Shown: positions 39,501 to 52,446, numbered from the stretch's first letter. The stretch is DNA of 64,000 bases from Topomyia yanbarensis (GCF_030247195.1 NC_080670.1:96990401-97054400), one strand, 5' to 3'. The notes: generated by a model from the sequence alone, not told the origin. Program-made: numbers and translations.

Positions 39501-42125
39501 ATCAAATGAATCAAATGAATCAAATGAATCAAATGAATCAAATGAATCAAATGAATCAAATGAATCAAATGAATCAAATGAATCAAATGAATCAAATGAA
39601 TCAAATGAATCAAATGAATCAAATGAATCAAATGAATCAAATGAATCAAATGAATCAAATGAATCAAATGAATCAAATGAATAAAATGAATAAAATGAAT
39701 CAAATGAATCAAATGAATCAAATGAATCAAATGAATCAAATGAATCAAATGAATAAAATGAATCAAATGAATCAAATGAATCAAATGAATCAAATGAATC
39801 AAATGAATCAAATGAACCAAATGAACCAAATGAATCAAATGAATCAAATGAATCAAAAGAATCAAATGAATCAAATGAATCAAATGAATCAAATGAATCA
39901 AATGAATCAAATGAATCAAATGAATCAAATGAATCAAATGAATCAAATGAATCAGATGAATCAAATGAATCAAATGAATCAAATGAATCAAATGAATCAA
40001 ATGAATCAAATGAATCAAACGAATCAAATGAATCAAATGAATCAAATGAATCAAATGAATCAAATGAATCAAATGAATCAAATGAATCAAATGAATCAAA
40101 TGAATCAAATGAATCAAATGAATCAAATGAATCAAATGAATCAAATGAATCAAATGAATCAAATGAATCAAATGAATCAAATGAATCAAATGAATCAAAT
40201 GAATCAAATGAATCAAATGAATCAAATGAATCAAATGAATCAAATGAATCAAATGAATCAAATGAATCAAATGAATCAAATGAATCAAATGAATCAAATG
40301 AATCAAATGAATCAAATGAATCAAATGAATCAAATGAATCAAATGAATCAAATGAATCAAATGAATCAAATGAACCAAATGAATCAAATGAATCAAATGA
40401 ATCAAATGAATCAAATGAATCAAATGAATCAAATGAATCAAATGAATCAAATGAATCAAATGAATCAAATGAATCAAATGAATCAAATGAATCAAATGAA
40501 TCAAATGAATCAAATGAATCAAATGAATCAAATGAATCAAATGAATCAAATGAATCAAATGAATCAAATGAATCAAATGAATCAAATGAATCAAATGAAT
40601 CAAATGAATCAAATGAATCAAATGAATCAAATGAATCAAATGAATCAAATGAATCAAATGAATCAAATGAATCAAATGAATCAAATGAATCAAATGAATC
40701 AAATGAATCAAATGAATCAAATGAATCAAATGAATCAAATGAATCAAATGAATCAAATGAATCAAATGAATCAAATGAATCAAATGAATCAAATGAATCA
40801 AATGAATCAAATGAATCAAATGAATCAAATGAATCAAATGAATCAAATGAATCAAATGAATCAAATGAATCAAATGAATCAAATGAATCAAATGAATCAA
40901 GTGAATCAAATGAATCAAATGAATCAAATGAATCAAATGAATCAAATGAATCAAATGAATCAAATGAATCAAATGAATCAAATGAATCAAATGAATCAAA
41001 TGAATCAAATGAATCAAATGAACCAAATGAATCAAATGAATCAAATGAATCAAATGAATCAAAAGAATCAAATGAATCAAATGAATCAAATGAATCAAAT
41101 GAATCAGATGAATCAAATGAATCAAATGAATCAAATGAATCAAATGAATCAAATGAATCAAATGAATCAAATGAATCAAATGAATCAAATGAATCAAATG
41201 AATCAAATGAATCAAATGAATCAAACGAATCAAACGAATCAAATGAATCAAATGAATCAAATGAATCAAATGAATCAAATGAATCAAATGAATCAAATGA
41301 ATCAAATGAATCAAATGAATCAAATGAATCAAATGAATCAAATGAATCAAATGAATCAAATGAATCAAATGAATCAAATGAATCAAATGAATAAAATGAA
41401 TAAAATGAATAAAATGAATAAAATGAATAAAATGAATCAAATGAATCAAATGAATCAAATGAATCAAATGAATCAAATGAATCAAATGAATCAAATGAAT
41501 CAAATGAATCAAATGAATCAAATGAATCAAATGAATCAAATGAATCAAATGAATCAAATGAATCAAATGAATCAAATGAATCAAATGAATCAAATGAATC
41601 AAATGAATCAAATGAATCAAATGAATCAAATGAATCAAATGAATCAAATGAATCAAATGAATCAAATGAATCAAATGAATCAAATGAATCAAATGAATCA
41701 AATGAATCAAATGAATCAAATGAATCAAATGAATCAAATGAATCAAATGAATCAAATGAATCAAATGAATCAAATGAATCAAATGAATCAAATGAATCAA
41801 ATGAATCAAATGAATCAAATGAATCAAATGAATCAAATGAATCAAATGAATCAAATGAATCAAATGAATCAAATGAATCAAATGAATCAAAAGAATCAAA
41901 TGAATCAAATGAATCAAATGAATCAAATGAATCAAATGAATCAAATGAATCAAATGAATCAAATGAATCAAATGATTCAAATGATTCAAATGAATCAAAT
42001 GAATCAAATGAATCAAATGAATCAAATTAATCAAATTAATCAAATTAATTATATTAATCAAATTAATCAAATTAATCAAATGAATCATATGAATCAAATG
42101 AATCACATGAATCAAATGAATCAAA
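36536..42125 (-). repeat. 9-bp satellite array 2, 5.6 kb
   Basis: Unit AATCAAATG on the plus strand, ~620 copies. Variant units recur in the same order along the array: AACGAATCA pairs near 36857, 38970 and 41222; runs of five AATAAAATG near 39167 and 41392 (three plus a run of GAAATG units near 38113-38200); single AAAGAATC units near 36669, 37787, 38740, 39857, 41062 and 41890. Open frames of 1892, 1628 and 259 codons across it are artefacts of the 9-bp period. Confidence 0.97.
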
Positions 42126-43341
42126 TGAATTAAATGAATTAAATTGATTTAATTCATCCAGTGAATACAATGAATCAAATTTATGATATGGATCAAATGA
42201 ATAAAAAGAATGGATGAACAAAATGAATAAAGTAAAAAAGTTAATGAAATGTATAAATAAAACAAACGAATCAAATAAACAAAATGAGCTGAAGTGATAA
42301 AATGAATAAAAAGAAGAAAATGAGCAGAATTAAACGCATTGATTAAAATGAAAAATTGAACAATGATAAAATGTTATAAATTAATATAAAGAAATAAATT
42401 GAATCAAATAAATTATTTGGATGAAATGATTAAAACTGAAAAAGTAGTCAGATTATTAAAATGAAGAAACTGAACAAAATGAATGAATGAAATAATTAAT
42501 TAAAATGACATGGTAATATATTTGAAGCTCAAAACATTTTTGAATAAAGAAAATGAATAAACCGGATTGTACGAATTTGAGAACCATTGCATCAGCAAGT
42601 CTTGAAATGTTTTTGAAAATCCCATCTTCTGAGAAAAGGCTAATAAATATGCAATGGACTTTCTAGGGCTTCCATCGTTTTTTGGTTTTATTCTTTTTGT
42701 TTTCATGCTTCTTTACTTGACGGCGTCGTTTTAAGACTATATGGTGTTTCTGCTTTATTGTTGGACCTTAATTAGTCAGGAACCTGGAACGTTTAATTTG
42801 CTTTGGAATTCGAAGTTTACTTTTTGGTCACATATTTTCCTGAAAAAAAGATTCATGTGCAGAATAGAAATTACTGGTCCAGTATTTTAACGCGCAATTG
42901 AATATAGTAAAGTGAGACAAGGTCATATGTGCTTTCAAGCCCCTTGAACAGAGAACGACAGAGGGAGAATGCGATTCGTGAAGGAGACAGGTAGATTTTT
43001 CAAAGTTTTTATTTGCATTGAAGTAAATAGTGTGAAATGTCTAGGCTATGTCGATAGCATAAAAGCCGTACATTCAGTTGATTGCAATGCAGTCTCTTTC
43101 CATTCATCCTTATAGCTTTCATATTGTTTCGTTCGGAACTCTCGTGCAAAAAATATGAATAAATAAGTCCTATACAGACCAATACTGTGAAAAAGAAATG
43201 GTTCAAACTACTCAGTATATCCAAATATGGACGACGATAAGTTAGAAGACACATTGTAGTTGCATACCCCATCGAGAGTGGGTACTTTGGGAGACTTATT
43301 TTCCTGGATCTAATTTGTGGATATTTTTTGTCTTTGATCCG

Positions 43342-43870
43342 TTATTTTTCATGAAAGTTCGTACCAATACAACGAATGTGCAGCTGATACAACTCATGGT
43401 TCATTCGTCTGCGCAACGTTCCGTCTTCCATCTGCACGCCACCATAGATGGTACGCAACACCTTTCGTTCGAAAACTCCAAGGGCGCGTTGGTCCTCCAC
43501 GAGCATAGTCCAGGTCTCGTGGCCGTAGAGGACCACCGATCTAATCAGCGTCTTGAAGATGATCAATTTCGTGTAGTGACGAATTATGTTCGACCGGAGC
43601 GTCTTCTGGAGTCCAAAGTAGGCACGATTTCCCGCTAAGATCCGTCTCTGAATTTCTCTGCTGTTATCATTGTCGTCGGTTACCAGGGAGCCCAAATACA
43701 TGAATTCGTCGAACATCTCGATTTCCTCACCGTCGATCCGAACTCGGGATGGGAGGTTCACATTGTCGTCTCTAGAACCTCTTACTCTCATTTATTTTGT
43801 CTTCGAAACGTTGATGGCAAGTCCAATCCTGCTGGCTTCAGCTTTCAGTCTTTGAGCATATATTTCATTC
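43342..43870 (-). pseudogene. RTE-like reverse transcriptase C-terminal fragment, copy 1
   Basis: Minus-strand reading: KAEASRIGLAINVSKTK, stop, MRVRGSRDDNVNLPS, then DEFMYLGSLVTDDND, REIQRRILAGNRAYFGLQKT, VVLYGHETWTMLVEDQ and VFERKVLRTIYGGVQMEDG. This is the region after the catalytic core in RTE-like endonuclease-reverse transcriptases that are common in mosquitoes. The catalytic box and the endonuclease are absent. One stop codon lies near the start. The fragment sits inside composite family A DNA and is duplicated at 51678-52130, so it moved with that element. RTE rather than another clade is by resemblance. Confidence 0.75.
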
Positions 43871-44086
43871 AAAATTCAATAGAGATACGAATAGTTTAAA
43901 TATCGCACGTGGAATGTCTCTTTTGAAAATTTTCATCGTCAAACTTTCATATTACCCCGTTAAGCCAAATATTTTCTGATATAGCCATAAATTTCCTTAA
44001 TTATAGTTTAGATACAGGCTTCGATTGGCAGAAGATCTTTTCACGCAACTTAGAAATGGATACAGAAATAGCTAGGTAGATGCGAT

Positions 44087-44087
<1 letters not shown>

Positions 44088-44155
<68 letters not shown>

Positions 44156-44156
44156 T
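44088..44156. repeat. (GA)n microsatellite
   Basis: GA dinucleotides with one GAGC interruption, followed by a G-rich GGAGGGGGAGGGGGG stretch. The matching copy at 52447-52512 is shorter. Confidence 0.95.
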
Positions 44157-45217
44157 GATGGAGGGGGAGGGGGGTTGAGGAATGTCAAATGTTGGTTAAT
44201 GCAGTGACATTATTTTTATAGGTATATTATTATGATATATTGATTTCTTACATTATCATAAATAATGTAAGTAGTAATTTTTGCGCCATAACCGGTATAA
44301 CCTAAATCTTGCAAAAGATCTAAATTTTCGCTAGATTTTTGGGCTTCAAACATACAGTTGCTTTCGATGACGCCACGAGTATAATTATATGAGAAATCTT
44401 TGATGTCACTACTAGGTGAACTACTTGTTGATCTGTGTATTGATATACAATCCAACATTTACCTCATGATTGAACGCAATACCTAATCCAAGGAATAAAT
44501 ACTAGAACTCACTGTTTCTTTATCAACACATTATTTTGTCTTTGAAGTGAACTAATATATTGATTTTTGGGAAATAGTTAATTTATTATAAAGGTAATTC
44601 ACAAAATGTTCTCAATATCGAATTCCTTGAATCACGTAGATGTGTTTTCATACCCCTAAATTCAAAATCATTTTAGTTTTGCCCCTAAAACACCAGTAAA
44701 GCAATACTCTGTATGAAACAATTTCATTTTTAATTAGTAAAAATTGGTAAGCAAGGACTAAAAATACAAAATGTTTAATATCTCCGCCGCTCGTGCACGG
44801 ATTTAGGCAATCTATAGCTTGTTAAAAAGGTATTTTTACAAGCTTTCTATTAGTGTGCAGTTAGTGGAACAATATTGTACTGTTCGAAAGTTATTTGCAA
44901 AAAACCTGCTGTGTTTTGACAAAATCGCCCATATCTCAGAATGTAAACAACGTATCGAAAATCAAAAATAATAGTGTCAAATGGCAACGTTAGGCCTTTC
45001 ATTTAAAACTAATTTCATTAAGATCGGTTCAGCCATTGCTGAGATAATTACATGACATTTTGTACATACATACATACACACATACACACACACACATACA
45101 GACATTGTCTCAATTTGTCGAGCTGAGTCGATTGGTATATGAGACTCGGCCCTCCGGGCCTCGGAAAAAGTTTTCAAAGTTTGAGCGAATCCTATACAAT
45201 TCTTTTGTAAGAAATGT

Positions 45218-45447
45218 AAAACAGAAAAAAAAAATATTTGGATTTATGTGATACAATTCTGATATTTTCAAATATATTTACTTCCCTTAATTAGATATAA
45301 ACTATCTTAAATATCCGTCTGTGTGATATAATTATTATATCAAACCAAGACTCAACAAAAATACTTTATATCAAAATAGACTGAGATATAATAAGATATA
45401 ATCGATACATTTTCTTGGTATAAAAACTTGATATTTTAACAACTATC
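45218..45447. other. AT-rich GATATA-rich stretch
   Basis: Between the family A 5' end and the gag remnant; many GATATA and TATATC motifs like those next to the palindrome centre (34795-34900). No gene. Confidence 0.55.
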
Positions 45448-47050
45448 CAGCTTTATTTTATAGCAAACAGAGATATATATCTTTCCATGATATAATATCT
45501 TACTTTGATATAATTTTGATGTTAATTTCTGATCGAGGAACGGGTCGTCAGTAAGGGCAACGAGAAACATCAAATCCTTTAAACCCACACACGATTCAGA
45601 AGGCCCGGTTTGATTTCCGGCGTTCCTCATGTTCGTGTCCTTTGTCTCCACAATTGTAGCAGACGCCGATCACGGGAGGACGATGCTTTTCCACCAAATA
45701 CTCTAGATAGATTAGAGGTTTCTGTGGTGGTTCGACTTGTTTCTGATTTTGACTGTTTCCCTCGAGATTCTTGCCGTCCTGATTTCCTTGCTGTTTCTTT
45801 TTCTGGTTGTCAGGAGGCTTGCTTGAATCAGAAACTGCTGGTTGGGCTTTCTTGTTCCAAAACGTTTTGAATTTTGCGTTGCCGTTATTCTGTTCACCTC
45901 GCATTTGGTTTTGTTGATTCTGTTTTTGTTTGTTTTGTGGAGGATTATCAGAATAAGCAGCAACTTCCCGAGAAGAACCGAAAACTTCTTGGAGGCGTCG
46001 ATCGATTTACCAATACTCATCAATTCTGAGAGCGTGTTCACTGGCCTGAGGATAAGCATTTGTTTGTAGTCTGCTTTCAGGTTCCGCTTGAGCACGTCGA
46101 GTTTTTCGTTCGATGTCATTTGAACCGCCATAGCACGAAATATTTTCTCCATTTCCAGGAAATATTCCTGGAAAGATTCGTTGCGCATCTACTGACGCTG
46201 GAGAGCCTTCATTTTGAGCGTAGCATCAAGCTCAGCATGTACAACATTTACCTTGAGCTCGCCTACAAGATGGTTCCAGTTAAACAACCGGTTTTGCGCA
46301 CGCATAGCCTGATACCAGGTCAAAGCATTGCCAGTGAACAAATGCATCGCAGAATTGAAAAGTTCATCTTCGCACATTTGTTCACACGCAGCGTAAATTG
46401 CTACGGTGTCCAAAAATTCTTTAAGTGCAGTTCCTTCATCAGTTCCAGCATACTTCCGAATCTTCCAATCAACGACGCGTTGCGGATTTCGCGAGTAATT
46501 CCTTGGTGCCGCCATCGATCCGTTTCCCGCGTTGGTGGATAACGAAAAGTTCGGATAGGATGGTTCCACCAGCTGTTCGATCAATTCAGGAACGTAAGGC
46601 TGATTCTGAGTTTGGTAGAGGGCTGTGAACCCTGTATTTTGCTTCGGTTTCTCGATTGGAAGTGATGGACACAAATTTTGTTGACCCGAGAATCCTCCCT
46701 CCCGGATACGTCCATCAAATGCAAATATTCCAGATCGGTCTGCAGATCCATCTCGGGAGCATTTTCTTTCTGATGTACTAGTGCCCGAAGTTCACTGACG
46801 GATTCACGAAGTGAGACAACTTCTGAAATTTTCTGGTTGACCTCCCCTGTCGCATAATTTTGGATAACCTGGAGGCTAGACCCCAAATGAAGCAACCGTG
46901 TTCGGTAAATCTCCTTGTTCGGGCACCGGTACTGGAGATCTTCCTTGATTGTTAGTAATTTACCAAGGCAGATCTCCTTTTCTTCACCCACGTCACCCCG
47001 AAAAGTACGGACTAATTTCCTCATACAACAAAATTCCCCGTAGACGCCGC
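45448..47050 (-). pseudogene. Decayed Ty3/gypsy gag
   Basis: On the minus strand, a predicted coiled-coil-like N-terminal part (VVSLRESVSELRALVHQKEN) precedes a capsid-type domain. That domain spans two frames: YAGTDEGTALKEFLDTVA and NALTWYQAMRAQNRLFNW, then ESFQEYFLEMEKIFRAM and ILRPVNTLSELMSIGKSID. A basic linker with many N, Q and K follows, then a zinc knuckle, CYNCGDKGHEHEERR, at ~45600-45660. The knuckle has C, C and H, but an arginine stands where the last cysteine should be (CGC instead of TGC). A stop and frameshifts break the frame near 46190 and 45900. It precedes, in the same orientation, the pol at 28.2-30.4 kb and probably belonged to the same element. Confidence 0.8.
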
Positions 47051-47188
47051 TGCCGCTGGACACCCGAAAGATCCGAATCAGGAGAGAAAACAATGCTTCG
47101 AGATAGCAACTCAAAACGCTTGGTTGAATTACTCCAACGCCATCATAACTCGCGCTATATTGGAAGAAATCACCAAGACACAAAGCAT

Positions 47189-47251
47189 GTAAGTACTGGT
47201 ATGGTAAAATTTCTGATTTTTCGCCCACTAACGATTCCCTTAAAATTTCAG
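47189..47251 (+). other. Candidate 63-nt intron in the Penelope-like element
   Basis: Starts GTAAGT, ends TTTCAG, and has a CCCACTAACG branch-point-like motif ~22 nt before the acceptor. The length fits short dipteran introns. Its length is a multiple of three and it holds no stop in the frame of 47324-48025, so frame data do not decide. Penelope-like elements are known to retain introns in some copies. Confidence 0.45.
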
Positions 47252-47323
47252 GAAATCGAATTGCACCAAAATCTCTCGAATCTGATTAAGAGAACAAGGC
47301 AATTAGCCACCACGACCAAATGA

Positions 47324-48025
47324 ATGACAACAACCTTCAAACAACTCGTCCGGCAGACCAATCACAAGCAACTCAGTTCACAAATCATTCACCAACGTGT
47401 AGGAAACACAGCATTAACACTACCAATGCAGCCGACCGTTTACAAATCAATCCCACATATCCAGAGTCTAACACCTGCGTTAAAGAAGATCCTGCAATGC
47501 AATAATCCCGACCTAGGTATAGCAACAAGCAATCACCACAAAGTCCAACAACTTTACAATAAAACGAAAGACCTCATACCAGATGATCAAAAGAGCAACG
47601 TTGTTTACAAAATAACATGCAAAGACTGTGACAGCTGCTATGTAGGTATAACCAGCAACAAACTAAAAACACGCATGTACGGACACCAGACACACATTAA
47701 TCTGTTGGAGAACAAACTGCAAAACGGTTACCAATACGAAGACTTAGAAATTCAGCAACTGAAAGAAAAAACAGCACTTATACAACATGGCATAGACTAC
47801 CAGCACCGATTTAATATCAACAAACCGTGTATCATTGATCGCTCCTTCAAAGCATCTGCGTTACCAATACTCGAGATGTGTCTAATCGCCACCACTCCAC
47901 AAACAGTCAACTACCGTACTGACACAGACAACTTAAGTTGCTCATGCGCCAATCTGTCACACTCAATTAAGAGAGTGAGAAACCTCCAAAAATTCACTAA
48001 AAATGAGAACCATCAACCAAGTTAA
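47324..48025 (+). pseudogene. Penelope-like C-terminal region with GIY-YIG endonuclease
   Basis: 233 codons. The N-terminal ~75 residues hold VYKSIPHIQSLTPALKKIL and VQQLYNKTKDLIPDDQKS, as in the RT-to-nuclease linker of Penelope-like proteins. The nuclease follows: NVVYKITCKDCDSCYVGIT (the VYK...YVG pair of the GIY-YIG fold, with a CKDCDSC cluster), LKTRMYGHQTHIN (conserved arginine and histidine), and LPILEMCLIATTP with the expected glutamate. In life it would nick target DNA for reverse transcription. A TGA at 47321-47323 in the same frame separates it from upstream coding, and RT is absent, so this copy is dead. The Met at 47324 is only the first ATG after that stop. Confidence 0.88.
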
Positions 48026-48368
48026 CCATCACCAATACCCAGCAATAAAATCAGTCCCCGTATCTATAGAAGATTTCAGCGAGTATTTAATCTAAATATT
48101 TAAAAACCAATGACCCTGCTGAAAAAACAAACCGTGACGAGCTCTATGAATAGATGCCGTAAGTCTAGATCAGCATTCCAGCCTAATACTAATTAAACAA
48201 CATGTTCTAACCACCTATCGAATATTTAGCGACGACAGACAAAATCGCACCCTTTCACTACCGACTTTCTCCGTATGCAATATGCAACTTTACTTTGTCG
48301 ATGTTAATCCAGTGAGTTAAATTTTTTTGTCGTAATAATTGTCTAATGTGAATTTTTATATAATAAAA

Positions 48369-48415
48369 GGCCCTGAAGAAGATTCAAACCTCGGATCGAA
48401 ACGTTGGCGTAGGTT
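48369..48415 (+). ncRNA. Candidate minimal hammerhead ribozyme
   Basis: The core CTGAAGA (48373-48379) fits CUGANGA, and GAAA (48398-48401) the second core. Stem I pairs GGCC (48369-48372) with GGTT (48412-48415), two pairs being G-U. Stem II pairs GATTC (48381-48385) with GGATC (48393-48397). Stem III pairs ACG (48401-48403) with CGT (48408-48410) around a TTGG loop. Cleavage would follow A48411 in a GUA triplet. An extra A (48380) before stem II is a deviation. Penelope-like elements are known to carry minimal hammerheads of this layout. Confidence 0.55.
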
Positions 48416-48929
48416 AAAAAGTATCGACGCTATAGTATTGACTGCACAGCCTTCCTTCTTGATCAGTTCACAAATTCGAACAAAATAAAGCAAAAAAATA
48501 AGAAAAACCGATTTAATCCACCTAGCAGTGAGATGAGACATTTCTTACACATTTCACTGTTGGATTAGTTTGCAGAACTCACGAGAAGTAGGCACCCAAT
48601 TAGAGGTGGGATGAAAACAGTTTCTAGTCTTGCACAAATAAAATAAAATAAACTGAATAAATTATAGAAATCAACAAAACGACCGAAATAAAAAAGTAAA
48701 GCAAAAAATGAAACAATAGGTTTTTAAATTCATAAAATGAGTAGAAAAATTAATGGAAATCATTATAATTTTGATCCAAATACACGAATCAAATTAGATT
48801 AGGTTATTACATAAAAATTAAGATTATATTTAGAAATAGTTATAAGATTAATAGAATAAATTGACTCATACTAACAAATTGAATGAAATAAAACGAATGA
48901 CTGAACATGAAATGCATAAAATTAAAGAT

Positions 48930-50455
48930 ACGAATAAAATGAATCAGATAAATCAAATGAATCAAATGAATCAAATGAATCAAATGTATCAAATGAATCA
49001 AATGAATCATATGAATCATATGAATCAAATGAAACAAATGAATCATATGAATCAAATGAATCAAATGAATCAAATGAATCAAATGAATCAAATGAATCAA
49101 ATGAATCAAATGAATCAAATGAATCAAATGAATCAAATGAATCAAATGAATCAAATGAATCAAATGAATCAAATGAATCAAATGAATCAAATGAATCAAA
49201 TGAATCAAATGAATCAAATGTATCAAATGAATCAAATGAATCAAATGAATCAAATGAATCAAATGAATCAAATGAATCAAATGAATCAAATGAATCAAAT
49301 GAATCAAATGAATCAAATGAATCAAATGAATCAAATGGATCAAATGAATCAAATGAATCAAATGAATCAAATGATTTAAATGATTCAAATGATTCAAATG
49401 AATCAAATGAATCAAATGAATCAAATGAATCAAATGAATCAAATTAATCAAATTAATCAAATTAATCAAATTAATCAAATGAATCAAATGAATCAAATGA
49501 ATCAAATGAATCAAATGAATCAAATGAATCAAATGAATCAAATGAATCAAATGAATCAAATTAATCAAATGAATCAAATGAATCAAATGAATCAAATGAA
49601 TCAAATGAATCAAATGAATCAAATGAATCAAATGAATCAAATGAATCAAATGAATCAAATGAATCAAATGAATCAAATGAATCAAATGAATCAAATGAAT
49701 CAAATGAATCAAATGAATCAAATGAATCAAATGAATCAAATGAATCAAATGAATCAAATGAATCAAATGAATCAAATGAATCAAATGAATTAAATCAATC
49801 AAATAAATCAAATGAATCAAATGAATCAAATGATTCAAATGAATCAAATGAATCAAATGAATCAAATGAATTAAATCAATCAAATAATTCAAATAAATCA
49901 AATGAATCAAATGAATCAAATGAATCAAACGAATCAAACGAATCAAATGAATCAAATGAATCAAATGAATCAAATGAATCAAATGAATCAAATGAATCAA
50001 ATGAATCAAATAAATCAAATGAATCAAATGAATCAAATGAATCAAATGAATCAAATGAATCAAATGATTCAAATGAATCAAATGAATCAAATTAATCAAA
50101 TTATTCAAATGAATCAAATGAATCAAATGAATCAAATGAATCAAATGAATCAAATGAATCAAATGAATCAAATGAATCAAATGAATCAAATGAATCAAAT
50201 GAATCAAATGAATCAAATGAATCAAATGAATCAAATGAATCAAATGAATCAAATGAATCAAATGAATCAAATGAATCAAATGAATCAAATGAATCAAATG
50301 AATCAAATGAATCAAATGAATCAAATGAATCAAAATCAAATGAATCAAATGAATCAAATGAATCAAATGAATCAAATGAATCAAATGCATCAAATAAATC
50401 ATATGAATCAAATGAATCACATGAATCACACAAATCACATGAATCAAATGAATTA
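48930..50455 (-). repeat. 9-bp satellite array 3, 1.5 kb
   Basis: Unit AATCAAATG on the plus strand. It has its own variants: AATCATATG near 49005-49045, AATTAATCA near 49440-49475, and an internal near-duplicate with AATTAAATCAATCAAATA at 49787-49805 and 49869-49887. Open frames of 541, 184, 172 and 137 codons are artefacts. Its flanks D and E match the other arrays. Confidence 0.97.
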
Positions 50456-51677
50456 AATGAATCAAATTGATTTAATTCATCCAGTGAATACAATGAATCA
50501 AATTAATGAAATGGATCAAATGAATGAAAAGAATGGATGAACAAAATGAATAAAGTAAAAAGTAAATGAAATGTATAAATAAAACAAACGAATCAAATAA
50601 ATAAAATGAGCTGGAGTGATAAAATGAATAAAAAGAAGAAAATGAGCAGAATTAAATGCATTGATTAAAATGAAAAATTGAACTACAGTAAAACGTTATA
50701 AATTAATATAAAGAAATAAATTGAATCAAATAAATTATTTGGATGAAATGATTAAAACTGAAAAAGTAGTCAGATTATTAAAATGAAGAAACTGAACAAA
50801 ATGAATAAACTGGAAAAAATTAATAAAATGCATACAATGAAAACAATGAATGATATGAGTAAAATGCACAAAAAGAATGAACTGATCAGAGTGAATCCAA
50901 AGAATGAAAGGAATAAAATAAGTAAAATGAACGCAGATGACCAAAACGAATCAAAAGATGCGGAATGAAATTATTAATTAAAATGAAATGGTCATATATT
51001 TGAAGCCAAACACATTTTTGAATAAAGATAATGAATAAACCGGATTGTACGAATTTGAAAACCAGAAATTTGCATCAGAAAGTTTTGAAATGTTTTTGAA
51101 AATCCCAAAGGCTAATAAATATGCAATGGACTTTCTAGGGCTTCCATCTTTTTTTGGTTTTATTCTTTTTGTTTTCATGCTTCTTTACTTGACGAATCCA
51201 AAGTTTACTTTTTGGTCACATATTCCCGAAAAAAGATTTATGTGCAGAACAGAATTTACTGGTCCAGTATTTTAACGCGCAATTGAATATAGTAAAGTGA
51301 GACAAGGTCACATGTGCTTTCAAGCCCCTTGAACAGAGAACGACAGAGGGAGAATGCGATTCGTGAATGAGACAGGTAGATATTTCAAAGTTTTTATTTG
51401 CATTGAAGTAAATAGTGTGAAATGTCTAGGCTATGTCGATTGCATAAAAGCCGTGTTTGTATTGTTTCGTTCGGAATTCTCGTGCAGGAAATATGGATAA
51501 ATAAGTCCTATACAGACCAATATTGTGAAAAAGAAATGGTTCAAACTACTCAGTATATCCAAATATGGTCGACGATAAGTTAGAAGACACATTGTAGTTG
51601 CATCCCCAACGAGAGTGGGTACTTTGGGGACTTCTTTTCCTGGATCTAATTTGTGGCTATTTTTGGTCTTTGATCCG

Positions 51678-52130
51678 TTATTTTTCATGAAAGTTCGTAC
51701 CAATACAACGAATGCGCAACGTTCCGTCTTCCATCTGCACGCCACCATAGATGGTACGCAACACTTTTCGTTCGAAAACTCCAAGGGTGCGTTGGTCCTC
51801 CACGAGCATAGTCCAGGTCTCGTGGCCGTAGAGGACCACCGATCTAATCAGCGTCTTGAAGATAATCAACTTCGTGCGGCGGCGAATTTTGTTCGACCGG
51901 AGCGTCCTCTGGAGTCCAAAGTAGGCACGATTTCCCGCTATGATCTGTCTCTGAATTTCATTGTCGTCGGTTACCAGTGAGCCCAAATACATGAATTCGT
52001 CGACCATCTCGATTTCGTCACCGTCAATCCGAACTCGGGTGGGAGGTTCACATTGTCGTCTCTAGAACCTCTTCTTCTCATGTATTTTGTCTTCGAAATC
52101 CTGGCTTCAGCTTTCAGTCTTTGAGCATAT
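51678..52130 (-). pseudogene. RTE-like reverse transcriptase C-terminal fragment, copy 2
   Basis: Same fragment as 43342-43870: EFMYLGSLVTDDNEIQRQII, AGNRAYFGLQRTLRSN, VVLYGHETWTMLVEDQ, VFERKVLRTIYGGVQMEDG. It lacks ~10 codons after VTDDN and the RRMNHELYQL segment, and it has a frameshift near 52010 where MRRRGSRDDNVNLPP shifts frame. These differences give a rough order: the copies diverged before the present. Confidence 0.75.
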
Positions 52131-52446
52131 ATTTCAAAATTCAATAGAGATACGAATAGTTTAAATATCGCACGTGGAATGTCTCTTTTGAAAATTTCCA
52201 TCGTCAAACTTTCATATTACCCAGTTAAGCCAAATATTTTTCTGATATAGCCATGAATTTCCTTAATTATAGTGTAGAAACAGACTTTGAATACAATTGA
52301 ATTAAAGTTAAGTTGATGTTGCAGCAGACAAAAATAGTTTTGTTTTCTCAAACCTTCGCAATTACAATTAATAAATATTTCAGATTGGCGGAAGATCTTA
52401 TCACACAACTTAGAAATGCATACAGAAATAGCTAGATAGATGCGAT

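Larger units (their letters stand above)
36112..45217 (-). mobile_element. Composite family A element, copy 1 (9.1 kb)
   Basis: The 5' end is at 45217 (ACATTTCTTACAAAAGAATT on the minus strand, then the GGCCCGGAGGGCCGAGTC motif and a GT tract at 45070-45100). The 3' end lies at 36112-36160, with AAGAAATGTCTCATCTCACT, GCTAGGTGGATTAAATCGG and TTTTT. Inside, in element order, are a 2.8-kb region with a (GA)n tract and an RTE-like fragment, segment E, 5.6 kb of 9-bp satellite, and segment D. The second copy at 48504-53544 has the same ends and order. No complete transposition protein is present. Confidence 0.75.
47055..48502 (+). mobile_element. 5'-truncated Penelope-like element
   Basis: Only the end of the ORF and the 3' region are present. 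It contains the GIY-YIG ORF at 47324-48025, a candidate intron at 47189-47251 and a candidate hammerhead at 48369-48415. The 5' border against gag is uncertain (47050-47090). The 3' border abuts the family A terminus at 48503. The RT domain is missing. Confidence 0.8.

Noticed and set aside
43315..43638. 107-codon plus frame and its duplicate at 51615-51980
   Set aside because: Antisense to the RTE-like fragment, whose minus-strand reading has clear family motifs.
45610..46628. Plus-strand frames over gag (86, 75, 160 and 67 codons)
   Set aside because: They overlap the recognisable minus-strand gag and show no domain; antisense shadows.
48840..50493. 541-, 184-, 172- and 137-codon frames, and an FDS-repeat frame on the minus strand
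   Set aside because: Translations of the third 9-bp satellite array; same reasoning.
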